Assembly: GCA_019321725.1 (NCBI GenBank)
Contig: CM033118.1
Coordinates: 9,946,071 to 10,010,070 of the forward strand
DNA length: 64,000 bases
Source of the DNA: Paulownia fortunei
Taxonomy: Eukaryota > Streptophyta > Magnoliopsida > Lamiales > Paulowniaceae
Reading direction: 5' to 3'
Positions 10,694-21,700 of this stretch are shown piece by piece. The position numbers were made by a program, and so were the translations under genes. The notes under the pieces are model-generated. The model worked only from the letters and a program-made list of their open reading frames with translations. It was not told the origin of the DNA and searched no databases. Each line of letters opens with the position of its first letter. Within the stretch, counting starts at the first letter, position 1.

Positions 10694-11076
10694 GACATCG
10701 TACATATTGCGCTATCAAATTCCTGAACTTTGATATACAAGTTGTAGGGTAAAATAGGCTATTGCAGTTGAAAGAGATAGAAGAATTTCAATAGTAGGCA
10801 TATGAAAATGCCAAACTCTATAAAGAAAGGACCAAACATTGGCATGACAAACACATTACAAAGAGGGAGTTTACAATGGAAGACTCTATGCTTTTGTACA
10901 ACTTAAGGTTGAAAGTCTTTCTAGGCAAGTTGAAATCTAGATAGTTGGGGCCCTCATAATGACAAGAGCCTTTCTTTCAGGGGTCATTGAGGTGTCTGCT
11001 GTGGAAAATACTACTTTTAAGATGAATGGGCAGAGGTTGAAGTGCTACTTGGGGGGTGTTCGTTAACTGTCACAAG
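10694..11076 (+). pseudogene. Element A integrase C-terminal part
   Basis: This is the continuation of integrase after the solo [61 protein letters not shown] and, in a shifted frame, FKMNGQRLKCYLGG at about 11020-11065. These are the C-terminal blocks of Athila integrase that follow the catalytic core. In-frame stops occur in several places, and a frameshift follows GKLKSR. Joining 9060 with 10699 restores the phase of the family sequence, which confirms that the LTR between them is an insertion. Confidence 0.85.
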
Positions 11077-12683
11077 TCCACCATCTTTCTCGCCGACTCC
11101 CCATAGAGATTACAAAGTCAAGCTAATGACTATAACGTAGAACTACTTCTCACTATGTTTTACTTCAGTTATTTGTTTATCCATTATTTATGTTTTTGTT
11201 TTGTTTGTGCCCTTTTTCCTAAGTTTTCCTCCTTAAGGTTGTAAGTTCTCATTTTCGTGGTGGTGCATGAACTTTACATGGACTCCAAAGGATTCATGGT
11301 CTTGATCCACTTAAAAAGGGAGTTTTTCTTTTCCCCCTTATGTTCTTTATTGTTTCAACATTGAGGACAATGTTGCAATTATGTTTGGGGGTAGGGAATT
11401 TTGAGCTATTTTTATTTTTTTTTTGCGATTTTTGTGGATGAATTGTGTGTAATTGCATGTTGTGTGTAATGGAAGTTCGAGAGCAAATATGTTTTTGTTA
11501 TTAAACTTGATTAAGTACATAGTCGAGATTGAATAATTTATCTTAATGACCGATAGCTTATGATGAGTCTTAATTGATATTTTATATAGTCTAGTAAGAA
11601 GGAAGATTGCTAGTCTTATAACATGGTGGTTCTTGTGTTAAGTTGATCTTTGTCATGATTGATGAATTTTACATTAAGCACAATATGTCAAGATCTTGTG
11701 AATTAAGTGTTGCTTGGTGAAGGATTATGCATCTAATTATATACTTTCATCAACATGAGGTGTTCTAGAACTTTCTTGATTACCCTTTGAGGTGAAATCC
11801 TAGATAACTAGCAAACTTAAAAATGATTTAGGCCATCTTTAATTCATTTGTGCCTTTCGAGCTTACCATGTTAACATTATTATCACTTGATTCCCCATTG
11901 GGCCTTTTGCAATTAATGGCATATGCAATGCATATGAATGGCCACCATTCGACTTTGTTTCTTGTAGCTCATTATACCCACCATTTATTGAATGAAAAAC
12001 TAATTGTTATCCCTAAGAGAGCCTAATGTATGACATCTTGTACATGATTTTGTATGAAAATCATGTGGAGACATTTTGGGCATGGAAAGAAAAATGCAAT
12101 TGAGTGTATGAGAATAAAAGATGTGAAAGAATTCATTACAACCCATGAAGATCAAAAGGAACAAGTTTGGGGGTTACGAAAGAAAAACAACATGAAACAA
12201 AGTTTTGGATTCATAAGAAAAAGAGAAGAAAAAAGATTGAAAAAGATAGGAAAAAAAATGTGAATCCTAAAAAATAACCCTTTCTTTGTAGCCAACACCC
12301 AAGCCTTACATTACAAGCTTATTGAAGTCCTATTGTTCTAAGTTTGTGAGTGTGTACATTAGTGGAGAAAGTGTATGAAAAGCAAGCCTATGTAACTTCT
12401 TCGATAGATTAATAAAATCAATGGTTTACATGATTTGAACTAAAAAGCACACATAAAACTTGAAATTGACTATGCTCACACATACTTATAACTTTTGTGA
12501 CAAGATATATTTGGCATGAGTTCTATAGTATTACATAATTAGCCATTGACTAATTTCTAGATTGTTGTGCAATTGTCAATTCATTGAAGCATGTCTTGGA
12601 AAATCAAGATGAATTATTCATGATATAATTATGATCTTGTTTTTAGTTTGATTTATAACTTTGCTCGAGGATGAGAAAATGAT
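11077..12683 (+). other. Element A 3' region between pol and LTR, no recognised gene
   Basis: This 1.6-kb AT-rich stretch is of the kind Athila elements carry after pol, where some members have an env-like frame. None is recognisable here. The only open frame of note, 12054-12263 (69 aa, Lys-rich, no signal peptide), has no known motif and I do not call it a gene. At 11384-11393 the string TTTGGGGGTA precedes no LTR, yet it matches the true polypurine tract at 12687-12696 exactly. Confidence 0.6.
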
Positions 12684-12698
12684 AAGTTTGGGGGTAGT
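12684..12698 (+). other. Element A polypurine tract
   Basis: AAGTTTGGGGGTAGT lies immediately before the TGACAAG start of the 3' LTR. It would prime plus-strand DNA synthesis. Athila elements commonly have such a T-interrupted G tract. Confidence 0.8.
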
Positions 12699-14350
12699 TG
12701 ACAAGTACATAATTTAACATAGTTTTATGCCCCTAACATCATAAATTTAATGCAATTTTGTCTATCATTTGTTCAACATTACACTTCATGTTATAAAAAT
12801 ATTTTATAGGAGCAAATTGAGAGAGAATTTTTCATTGAATCAAAGAAGCATCACAATCGAAAAAAAATGGCCTTTTTTGCCAAAGTCCATTATGTGTAAA
12901 TCAGAAATACAAGAAACCACAGGCTATGCATGTGATGGTTGGAAATTTGGATTTGGGGTATTTCCAAACTTGGGTAATTTCATATTTTCGACATAACTTG
13001 CTACTCAAAAGCCATTTTCAATTGAATCTTGATGTATTGGAAAGCTAAGACAGAGAAATACAATGTTGATGTTGGAAGCTCAGCCTAATTTTGTCTTGAT
13101 AAAAGCCTCGAATTTATCAAAAATGTCTGCATTGGAAGGAATCTCTCTATTCAGACACATCTATATAAATCAAGCATAACTTTCTCTCTAGTGAATGGAA
13201 TAGGTGAATCCAACTGAAAATAAAAGCTAATGCATGGGGCAACAGATTTTAGGAAGACCATAATAGCTAATTCAGTCGTTAAGAAAGGGAAAAAATAGTC
13301 AAAATAAGCGGGCATATTAATTATCAGATTTCAGCATGTGACTTCTTGTCTAAGAAATTAAATTAAATTAAAAAATAAATGGAGCATGGGCTTGGCTATA
13401 AAATAAACTAATGAGAATCAACCAAAAGAGAGGAAGGGAGTATTGCTTCATTTAATAAGTGAGAAAAAATGAGAGAATTGAGGAGAGAAAATAAAAAGAC
13501 AAATTTCTGCAAATGTACTTAGTGTCTTGCTAGATTTCTTATTCCTTTCTCATATCTATTTTTCTTTATTTTTCTTGATTAGATTCTTGATTTTCAATGC
13601 TTAATTTGTGTTATTTTAGTTTCAATATGGTTTTTATGAGCTAAACTTTCTAAGCTAAGGCCATGGTTAGCCGATTTTTGGAAGTGTAGTATTTCTACTT
13701 ACTACGATATAAGATTATTTGATTTTATTGAGCATATATTATGATCTTAATGCTATTAGAAGTATGGCCATCTTTTAAGAGATTTGTTTCATTGTAATTG
13801 AGATCGTGAAGTAGTGTTGCAACGAGTGTTTTAATAATGCATGCCATGGATTAATTGAATATAGAAATTTATGAATTAATACATGTAATAGTCATAGATA
13901 TAAATTTTATCGAAAGGTAGTGGATTTCATGGATTGGTAATGCACTCTTATATCTAATTAAATCTACATAAGGATATGGTAGATTGTTAGGTAATGGTAG
14001 AATTGATATCTCTTGAAAAAAGAATATAGAATAACTTTGGAAATTCCGTTGTCATATGAAAAGAATATTTCTTGTAACCATAGTAAGTAGAATACTACAT
14101 TGAAGGGAATCAGTGGATCTATGCCTTAGCCTTTACTTTAAATTGTCTTTTCTTTTTCCCTCCATATTTCATTGTATTTCTTCAATATCCATTATTACAA
14201 TATTCATCTATAATATTTGATCATCTAAATAAAGTTAGGAAAAGTTCTTATTTTAGTACTTGTTTTACATAATCCCTTGGGTATGATAATCCGCAATATT
14301 CACTCTTTATTACTTGGCTAGTGCACTTGCTAGTAAGTTGGTTTTGAACA
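12699..14350 (+). repeat. Element A 3' LTR
   Basis: Starts TGACAAGTACATAA after the polypurine tract and ends at or near GAACA (14350; 14353 is also possible). Length is about 1.65 kb, close to the 1628-bp B-family LTR, with the same general plan. It is followed at once by protease coding of element D. No second A LTR is in the window, so neither LTR divergence nor the target duplication can be checked. Short open frames such as 12769-12996 are not considered genes. Confidence 0.82.
13397..13405 (+). promoter_or_regulatory. Candidate TATA box in element A LTR
   Basis: TATAAAATA lies about 700 bp into the LTR in the correct orientation. It follows a less AT-rich stretch (GGGCTTGGC), as expected for a U3 promoter. 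Confidence 0.45.
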
Positions 14351-14353
14351 ACA

Positions 14354-14860
14354 TAAAAAATTCATATTTTGGGATGATTTTCTTGTCTTGGATATGGAAG
14401 AGGATGTGAACATGCCTTTTATTTTAGGTAGACCTTCCCTTGCTATGGGAAAGCATTAATTGATTTTTTTATAAGGTTAATACATAGAGTAGGAGATGAC
14501 CAAGTAATTTTTAATGTTTTCAAGGCAATGAAGCATCTGGATGATGAACATAATTGTTATAAACTTGATGCATTTGACTCTTTTGCAATTACATTTTTGC
14601 AAGAGAATAGGTTCAATGATGAGTTGGAGGAATGTTTGGTTCTTGCTAAGGAAAAAAAAGAGGATGACGAGGACATAAGGGATACTGTGGCAAGTTTAAA
14701 GGCTAACCCTCCTTACCAAAAGAGTGCTCAACCACGTGTTGAAGTATTGGAGAGGCCTCCCACCACACAACAAAAGCCATCTATTGTGGAGCCTCCTATC
14801 CTTGAACTTAAACCCCTCCCCTCTCATTTGAAGTATGCTTATCTTGATATTTGAATTCTT
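14354..14860 (+). pseudogene. Element D protease C-terminal half and linker
   Basis: The reading starts at KFIF and continues LVLDMEEDVNMPFILGRPSLAMGK, the C-terminal half of the Athila protease, equivalent to FDMEEDQEIPLILGRPFLTTG in element B. The active-site part upstream is absent. A stop and frameshift follow near 14457. The open frame 14528-14854 (108 aa) then covers the linker, with a Glu/Lys-rich acidic stretch and PPILELKPLPSHLKYAYL, a typical Athila pre-RT block. Its proline-rich middle may be a hinge. Nonfunctional. Confidence 0.82.
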
Positions 14861-15613
14861 TATCGGTAATCATTTCTTCTTCCTTAATTGGTGAGATAGA
14901 GGAAAAGCAACTAAAAGTTATTAGGGAGCATAAAATAGCCTTTGGATAGGAGATAGACAATATAAAAGGAAATGGCCCTTATATTTACATATACAAAATC
15001 TTAATGAGGAGAGCTATAAACCTTTGGTGCAACCACAAATGAGATCAAATCCAACTATGCAAGTAGTGGTGAAAGCCAAAACCATCAAGATTTTTTATGC
15101 AGGTATTGTCTATCCTATCTCTGATAATAAGTGCGTGAGCCCCATATAATGTGTGCCTAAAAGTAAAGGTATGGTTGTTATTCAAAATGATTATAATGAG
15201 TTAATACCAAAAGTTGAATGTTGCTACAAGAAAAGACCACTTCTCCTTCCCTTTATTGATCAAATGTTGGAGAGGTTTGTGGGATATGAGTTTTATTGCT
15301 TTTTTTTTTATGGATATTCGAGTTACAACCAAATAGCTATAGCTCCTAAAAATCAAGAGAAAACCACATTCACTTGTCCTTAAGCACCCGCAACTTTTTA
15401 AAGATGTATGATGGCTAATTTTCATGACATGGTTGAACTATTTCAGATTTTCATGGATAACTTCTCAATATTTGGATCTTTATTTGATGCGTGTTTATCT
15501 AATCTTGATTTGGTGTTTGCTAGATGTGAGGAGACCAATCTTTCTTTTAATTAGAAAAAAGCCACTTCATGGTGCAAGAGGGGATAGTGCTTGGTCACAA
15601 AATATCTCATATG
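14861..15613 (+). pseudogene. Element D reverse transcriptase, N-terminal and palm part
   Basis: Contains NDYNELIP, LPFIDQMLERFVGYEF, GYSSYNQIAIAPKNQEKTTF and a catalytic box FMDN (15450-15461) where the family has FMDD. The second catalytic Asp is therefore changed to Asn. Two internal deletions are visible: the GWRxCIDYRKLN block is lost after ELIP (15210-15225), and the YGTFAFRRMPFGLCN block is lost between FTCP and APATF (about 15380). The gene is interrupted at 15613 by element C. ATATG at 15609-15613 is the target. Confidence 0.85.
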
Positions 15614-17496
15614 TGTTAGAGTAGGATACTCGATGCCCCAATTACATTGTGTGTTTTATACCCGATGTCACAAAATATCGCATATATGCAGGTGCTTATT
15701 AGAGAACAAGTACACTAAACTGACCTGCCATAAATTCTTAGTTGGAAAATTTATTTATCAAAGTGAGAATCTCTATGTTACGATAGTGCGTGAGTAGTCC
15801 TTTGACTTGAGGCACCATATTAATCTTGTACGTGTCATGTTTTACTTTAATGTATTATCTAATTTCCTGACAATCACAAAGGGATTACATTGGGTAATGC
15901 ATCTATATGTATGGAGGTTAATGAGTGGCTAACAAAGGATCCATCATTTGTCTGGTAGAATAAGTGAATCTCCTATATTTTCATAGTTTATGACTCTAAA
16001 ATCCTCAACCAAAAGGTATGATGAATGTCAGAAAAGGGTTTCTGATGATTCATCAAGAGTTATTGAAACTTACAATGGAATCATAGTTATTGAGTCGATT
16101 AGGGTTTTGAATTTTCATCCATACCTTAGACTCAATCAAGAGATTAGTTGACGAAAGGACTTTACGTGCATGGTATTCGTAATTGTAATAAACTCACTTG
16201 CTATTTCACCTAAGACTAGTTTGCCATGATTACTTGCTACATTTTTTCATGGATAGTGAGGTTCTTGGATTTAAAGAGTTAATTCCAAGCAAATTAATTA
16301 AATTAATTAATCAAAATAATTATTATTCATAAGTTGCAAATGTTGCAAGCCCACTACTAGATTAGTAGTGAACCTAAAGGGCACATATAATTTGGAATGA
16401 ACAATCTCTAGTCTAAAATTATTCTAAACAGTTGGATATAATTAATTAATAATTTGATTAATTAATTAAGAATTAAATTAATTCAAATTAGTTGAATTAA
16501 TTATTCAATTAAATAATAGGATTATTTAATTAGATCAAATAATATTGGGAATCCAATTTGGAGTGAATTAATTAATTGATTGGATTAATTAATTAAACTT
16601 GAACTAATTAATTAATTGGATTAATTAATATGCTTGATGATATCCAAGCACAACTTAAAAATGGCTCATTAGTAGAAGCCCACTTGGAATATTAGGAGAA
16701 TTAAATTAAATAGAAAAATAGTTTTTCTTATATAATTGATATAAGATATCAAGTTTGAATCTATGGGATAAGTTCAATGAATTTGGAGGAGTGAGGGGGC
16801 TGAAAATTTGTGGCCATTTTAGGCCATATAGATTTAGATTTGTTTGTTAGGAAAGTTAGACATTCCAAACAACCAAATCAATATGTGAGGCAAATATTAG
16901 GTTTGACCTAATTCTAGTAGCCACCATACAAATAGAAGATTGAAGACAAAATCCCACTCTCCCATACTCTAAAAAATTCGGCCACCGCCAAGAAAAGAAA
17001 AAAACATTTTTCTTTCTCATTTCTTCACTGCTTCTTTTTTCTTTAATTTCTAAGTATATTGTTCTTCTTCCACTAGTTGGATTAAGAACAATAACAATAA
17101 ATACTTAATCTTTGATTCCACTGGTTGGATTAAAGATTAGTGTACACTCTTTCTAGGCTTGAAAAAGAAAATAAAGAACACTAGCAAGTTTTTTATTTTC
17201 AGTTATTCTAGTCCAAGGTGTGGACTTCTTTAGAGGGAGGACGTATGGAGTTCTTGGTGAAAGCTTCCCAACAATCTGATAATTAATTGCCTCAAGCCTA
17301 GCATCTTAATCGAATAGTTTGAAAAGGATAATGAATTACACCACTTCTTAATTTACATTTTATTTATTAAATTGTAAATAACGTCGATCGTTAAAATTGC
17401 TGCTAAATCGGGGGTAATGTAATAAATGTTGTTGCATGTTTATTTAAAATTTTTAATTTCCATTGCGTTTACCCTTAGGTTATAGTGAACCCAACA
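15614..17496 (+). repeat. Element C 5' LTR (1883 bp)
   Basis: Starts TGTTAGAGTAGGATAC and ends GTGAACCCAACA. It matches the 3' LTR (23386-24835 plus 32237-32826) along most of its length. In a block near its start about 250 bp of the 3' LTR is replaced by about 55 bp of different sequence. It contains a long stretch (16270-16640) of repeated TTAATTAA-type words. The TATA position reads TACAAATA (16927-16934) instead of the TATAAATA of the 3' LTR. Confidence 0.92.
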
Positions 17497-17497
17497 G

Positions 17498-17510
17498 TGG
17501 CATTAGAGTC
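17498..17510 (+). other. Element C first primer binding site
   Basis: TGGCATTAGAGTC directly follows the 5' LTR. It is a two-mismatch form of TGGTATCAGAGCC-like sites complementary to the initiator Met tRNA used by most copia elements. Confidence 0.75.
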
Positions 17511-17534
17511 ATGGCTCACATTATTAATAAGTTA

Positions 17535-18783
17535 ATGTGATTCACATGACTTGTGGGTTCTTGGAATTAATGGGTTAATTCGGAATAATTAATTGTTTAA
17601 CTAAGTGACAAGAGTTATGAGCCAACGGCTAGTTTAAAGTGAACCTAAAGGTCACACACAAAACTTGGACGAGTCCATTTCTAGCCTAGAAATTAATCCA
17701 AGTGTTGGATTGAATTAATTAATGTGTTAATTAATGGGCCTTAAATTAGTTCAAGTGTGGAATTAATTTAATTAATTAATTGGATTAATTGATTGGTCCT
17801 AATTAGATTAGGGAGCCCAATTGGAACATTTACTTAATTAATTGGATCAATTAATTAAGATGAACCTAATTAATTAGATGAATTAATTTAATTGATTGAA
17901 TTAATTAAACTAGGGCCTAATTGATTAATTAAACCTAGGCCCATTCGGTGTGAGCTTGTAGGAAGCCCATTAGGAAATTAAATTGGGAATCCAATTCTTA
18001 GAAGAAGTTGGATTAAGAATTCAATTCCTAAGAGGTAATAAGGAAAAATGAAAGTTCTTATAAGATAAAAAAACTTCTTAAAAGAATTGGAGATAAGAAA
18101 GGAAGAATAGTCTTATATGGAAAGGACTTGAGGTAGCATATATTGGCAAACTTTTTGAACATTTTTGCGGACTTTTTATAGGATATTTTTTCTATAAAAA
18201 AGTGGAAAAACAACCCCTCTCTCTTGAAGAAAAATGGTCTTTTTCATCTCTAAACATTCGTCCCTTCTTCCCTTCAATCTCCAAATATTCGCCAACCTTT
18301 TACCTAATTTAATTCTTGATTCAATTGTTAAATTAAAAATTAAATTTAACACTTAAAATACTAATTGTTAGTGTGTTCTTGTTCTAAATAAAATCATTCT
18401 AACATAGAATTATCAAATTGAAAATTACTAGTATAGAATTCGATTGCGAGTGGGCATCAAGGTTGTGGATACCATTAGAATGATAACATTTGGATCCTAG
18501 AAGTGATCAGTTTTCAATCAAAGGGGTTCAAATTGAAAAACTTGAAACTCATTCATGTTGGGATAACGGTTTAAATCATTTCAATCCCTACATCAACTAG
18601 AGTGTAAATCAAGGTAAGGGTTTCTGAAACCTTCTTATTTTAAGTATCAGAAAATACACAAATGAGTAATTGCGAAAGGATTTTGGAATTTATTTTAATT
18701 ACAAGTGATGTAATGTTTGTTTTATTTTTAAAAATTTTAAATTCCGCTGTGTATATGTTTCTGAGGATCGTGCGAACCTAACA
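17535..18783 (+). repeat. Second, 5'-truncated copia LTR inside element C
   Basis: From about 17535 (CTTGTGGGTTCTTGGAATTA) the sequence re-enters copia LTR and aligns with the region of the C and J LTRs that starts near 16255 and 52740. It ends GCGAACCTAACA at 18783 and is followed by its own primer site. It includes the TTAATTAA-rich block (17700-17930) and ends differently from the C LTR (CCTAACA against CCCAACA), so it comes from another family member. The first part of an LTR, about 650 bp, is missing. The origin (recombination, nested remnant or template switch) is unknown. Confidence 0.75.
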
Positions 18784-19555
18784 GTGGTATCAGAGCTAAG
18801 GTTCATGCATTTTTTATACTTTTTTATTAAGTTTATTTAATAAATATGATAAGAATAATTCAGAAGAGTATAAGAATAGCCAGATCAATTAGCTCGTCGG
18901 GCACTACTCTAATATTTAATTGATGAGGTCTTTGAAAATTAAAAACCCTTATATTTTTTAAACTTAATTAGAATTTTTCGAAATCAAACAAAAATAGACA
19001 AGTTAGGTAGGACTTATCGTTTCGTGCTTACTACCAAAAGTAGAGACATGACGATGCTATTGAACTTGATCACTAGCCATGAGTCGTGGGGTGGTCTTGT
19101 GTTGGAAAGCTGTGATCTCTACCAAGCATAGAAATGCTCATGGAATGGCCTTATCATTATGTTGGCTATGAGTTATGGGATATCTTGATGCTCCATCTAG
19201 ACGAACATTTGATGGGTGCTGTTTGACACTTTGTACCTTATGGGCTCACTAAATTGGCATATGGGAAGAGATGAGGCAAAAGAAACTTAAGAGTTATATA
19301 GTATATAATCATCAAAGAGTTGACCACCGATAGAAATATTTTATGTCTTGTAAAAAATTGGGGTGTGAAATATTTTCAATGGATCTCAAGCCAAATAGAA
19401 AATTTGATTTCCCAAAACTTCCATTAGGGGTGATGGAGTTTGAAGAAATTATTGGGAGAAATTTAGTATTAAAGACCTTGTATTAAATGAATACGATTTT
19501 TCTATAGTTTTCTCATTTTCTGTTTTGTTTAAATTTTGTAGATATTTATACTAAA
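18784..19555 (+). other. Element C second primer site and gag leader
   Basis: TGGTATCAGAGCT at 18785-18797 is a good initiator-Met tRNA primer site. About 760 bases follow without an open frame. A subregion at about 19030-19330 is recognisably conserved in the leader of element J (about 55185-55470), with shared words such as GACATGACGATGCTA and GGAAAGCTGTGATCTCTAC. It may hold RNA packaging or dimerisation signals; that is inference. Confidence 0.65.
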
Positions 19556-20370
19556 ATGGCATAGAATTCACTAGGAATAATCCTTGATCAAGATAAATTA
19601 ATTGGGCTAAACTTTGTTGATTGGCTAAGAAATCTTAGGATAATCCTTCAATTTGAGAAAAAGAGCATATGTCCTCGACACTGCACCTCCTTCAGTGCCA
19701 CCAAAGGATATTACTTTAGAGGCTTATGCAAATTATCTGCATAATGTTGATGACAATATATAGGCTTGATGCTATATGTTAGCATCAACGTCAAAGGATA
19801 TTCATAGGTAGAACGAGGATCAAGATACTACTTATGGAATCCTCCTTCACATGCAAGAGTTATATGGTGAACGCACGAGACAGATGAGATATCAAATCTC
19901 AAAGGAACTTTTGAGATGTCATAGGACTGAGGTCTCTTCAGTCTATGACCATGGATTAAAGATAATAGCCCTCATTAAAGGGCTTGTATCCCCTAGAGTC
20001 GTTATGGAGAATAAACTTTATACGAACCTTCTACTGCAATCCCTGCCTCCCTCATTTGACACATTTGCTGTCAACTTTAACATGCACAACATGGGGACTA
20101 GTCTCCCTGAGCTTGTAAATATGTTAAAGTTGGTTGAGTCCACCTTGAAAAAGGACAAGATGGTTATGCTTGTTGGATCCATCAAAGGCTACAAAGCTTA
20201 AGAGACAAAAGAGAAAAGGAAAGAGTTCCTCCAAACCCAACAAGTTGAAGGAAAATAGCAATGGCAATGAGGTTTCTTCTCATGCTAATGACAAGTGCTA
20301 TTACTATAAAAAACCATGCATTGGAAGAGGAACTGCAAAAAATATCTTACAAGCCTAAAGAGTACAAGTA
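19556..20370 (+). pseudogene. Element C gag
   Basis: The ATG at 19556 starts a gag whose first block (NSLGIILDQDKLIG-NFVDWLRNL) matches copia gag and the gag start of element J. A stop is already the third codon. The open part 19851-20201 (116 aa) covers the UBN2-type capsid region (VMENKLYTNLLLQSLPPSFD, TLKKDKM). After a frameshift near 20200 there is a Lys-rich tail (RQKRKGKSSSKPNK). A damaged zinc knuckle at about 20294-20345 reads DKCYYYKKPCIGRG where relatives have CHYCxKPGHWxxxC. Nonfunctional. Confidence 0.8.
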
Positions 20371-20720
20371 TCTATTTTGTTGAAATTAACTTATCTATTA
20401 ACGATGCTTCTTGGGTATTAGATAATGGTTGTAGCTCACATATTTGCATGATTTGAAGATAATGACAAGAAGTGGGAAGTTGGATAGAGGAGAGATGGTC
20501 CTAAGGATAGGGAATGGAGCAAGGATTACTGCATTGGCTATAGGCACCATTAATATAGCTTTTGAGAATGGTTTTGTCATAGCTTTGAACAATTATCTTT
20601 ATGTTTCAGATATTATTAAGAACATTATCTCTATTCTTGTTTTGGATAGAAAAGGTTCTAGATTTACCACTAGAATGAAAATTGTTCCACTTTCAAACAT
20701 TTTGATTTTATCTATTTAGG
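20371..20720 (+). pseudogene. Element C aspartic protease
   Basis: The reading VEINLSINDASWVLDNGCSSHIC aligns with the family block VEVNLSxNxxSWVLDTGCGSHIC, seen better in element I. The active site is DNG (20421-20429) instead of DTG. After a frameshift near 20450 the open part 20444-20719 (91 aa) gives the protease C-terminus with RMGNGARxxALAIGT-type blocks. Nonfunctional. Confidence 0.8.
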
Positions 20721-20734
20721 TTCTTTGATGAATT

Positions 20735-21700
20735 GCTACTCCCCATAACCCCATTCTTACAATTCAACAAAATAAAAAAAAGTTAGATAATCATAGTTCC
20801 ATGAGCCTATGGCACGCAAGAATAGGGTATATTTTGAGAAAATGATTAACAAGTTGGCACAATTTCTTCACCTAAAGGACAAGCAAGAACTGCTAACATA
20901 TGAGTCCTACCTCAAAAGAAAAATGACCAAATCTCTAGTTGTTGGACAAGTAGAGCGAGCCAAACATCTATTGGGTTTAATCCATACAAATATATATGGG
21001 CTACTAAGTGTTAGTGCCCGAGAGAACTATAACTACTTCTTAACCTTTACTGATGACTTCTCTTGATATGCTTATATATGCCTTTTATGTTACAAGTTTG
21101 AAGTCTTTGAAAAGTTCAAAGAATTCTGAAGTGAAGTAGGGGAACAAACTAGCTCAAGTATAAAGACTTTTCAATATGATCGAGGAGGTTAATACTTAAG
21201 CATAAAGTTTTTAGATTATCTAAGAGAGACTGAGATTCTCTCATAGTGAACTCCTTCTGCTACTCTACAACTTAACGAAGTTGCGAAGCATAGGAATCAA
21301 ACTTTGTTGGACATGGTTCAATCCATGATGTGTTTTACTTTATTATCTTTTTTATTCTGGGGCTATTCCTTGGAAACGGTGGTATACCTATTAAATAGGG
21401 TGCCATCTAAAGTCGAGCCTAAAACACCATATGAGATATGGTGTGGTAAGACAATTTTCTATAAATACCTTAGGATAAAGGGGTATGCTGCTTACGTGAA
21501 GCAGAAAGTGGAAGATAAGTTAGATATGGGATCTAGCTTACGTAAATTTGTGGGGTATCTAAAGGAGTCTATTGGATACTATATCTACAAACACCTTGGA
21601 ACAAAAAGTGTTTGTTTCGAGGAATGCCACCTTCCTTGAAGAAGAATTTTTTTCAGAGAGAAGTGGCAAAGTCATGGAATTTGAAGAAGTTTAAGAACCA
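20735..21700 (+). pseudogene. Element C GAG-pre-integrase and integrase
   Basis: The pre-integrase zinc region reads LWHARIGYI...KMINKLAQFL with the C-x2-C end changed (TYESYLKRKMTK, first Cys lost). The core has ARENYNYFLTFTDDFS. The first catalytic Asp is Asn (IHTNIYG, codon 20989-20991), the second is kept (YDRGG), and the Glu is Lys (LNEVAKHRNQTL). Open parts are 20809-21066 and 21304-21639, with C-terminal blocks YSLETVVYLLNRVPSK, KTPYEIWCGK and KLDMGSSLRKFVGY. Several stops. Two of three catalytic acids are lost. Confidence 0.86.

Larger units (their letters stand above)
1..14350 (+). mobile_element. Element A: Athila-like Ty3/gypsy retrotransposon, left end outside window
   Basis: The pieces read in one plus-strand order: RT (from base 1), RNase H, integrase, [element B and a tandem duplication], integrase C-terminus (10694-11076), long 3' region, polypurine tract (12684-12698) and 3' LTR (12699-14350). 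The pol residues match the plant Athila group, for example the RT active-site context FMxDF and the integrase block with HHCH, GGHFG and DFMG. The 5' LTR, gag and protease lie left of the window or are lost. The element is dead: stops, frameshifts, a deletion between RT and RNase H, and two catalytic Asp-to-Asn changes. The A LTR ends just where the protease reading of D begins, so A probably inserted into D. Confidence 0.85.

Noticed and set aside
12054..12263. 69-aa Lys-rich frame in the A 3' region, considered as an env-like remnant
   Set aside because: No signal peptide, membrane segment or conserved block; too short to assign.
14354..15613. Part of element A rather than of a second element
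   Set aside because: It follows the A 3' LTR and carries RT sequence different from that at 1-423 (FMDN against FMND, different deletions); it continues instead across C at 32832.
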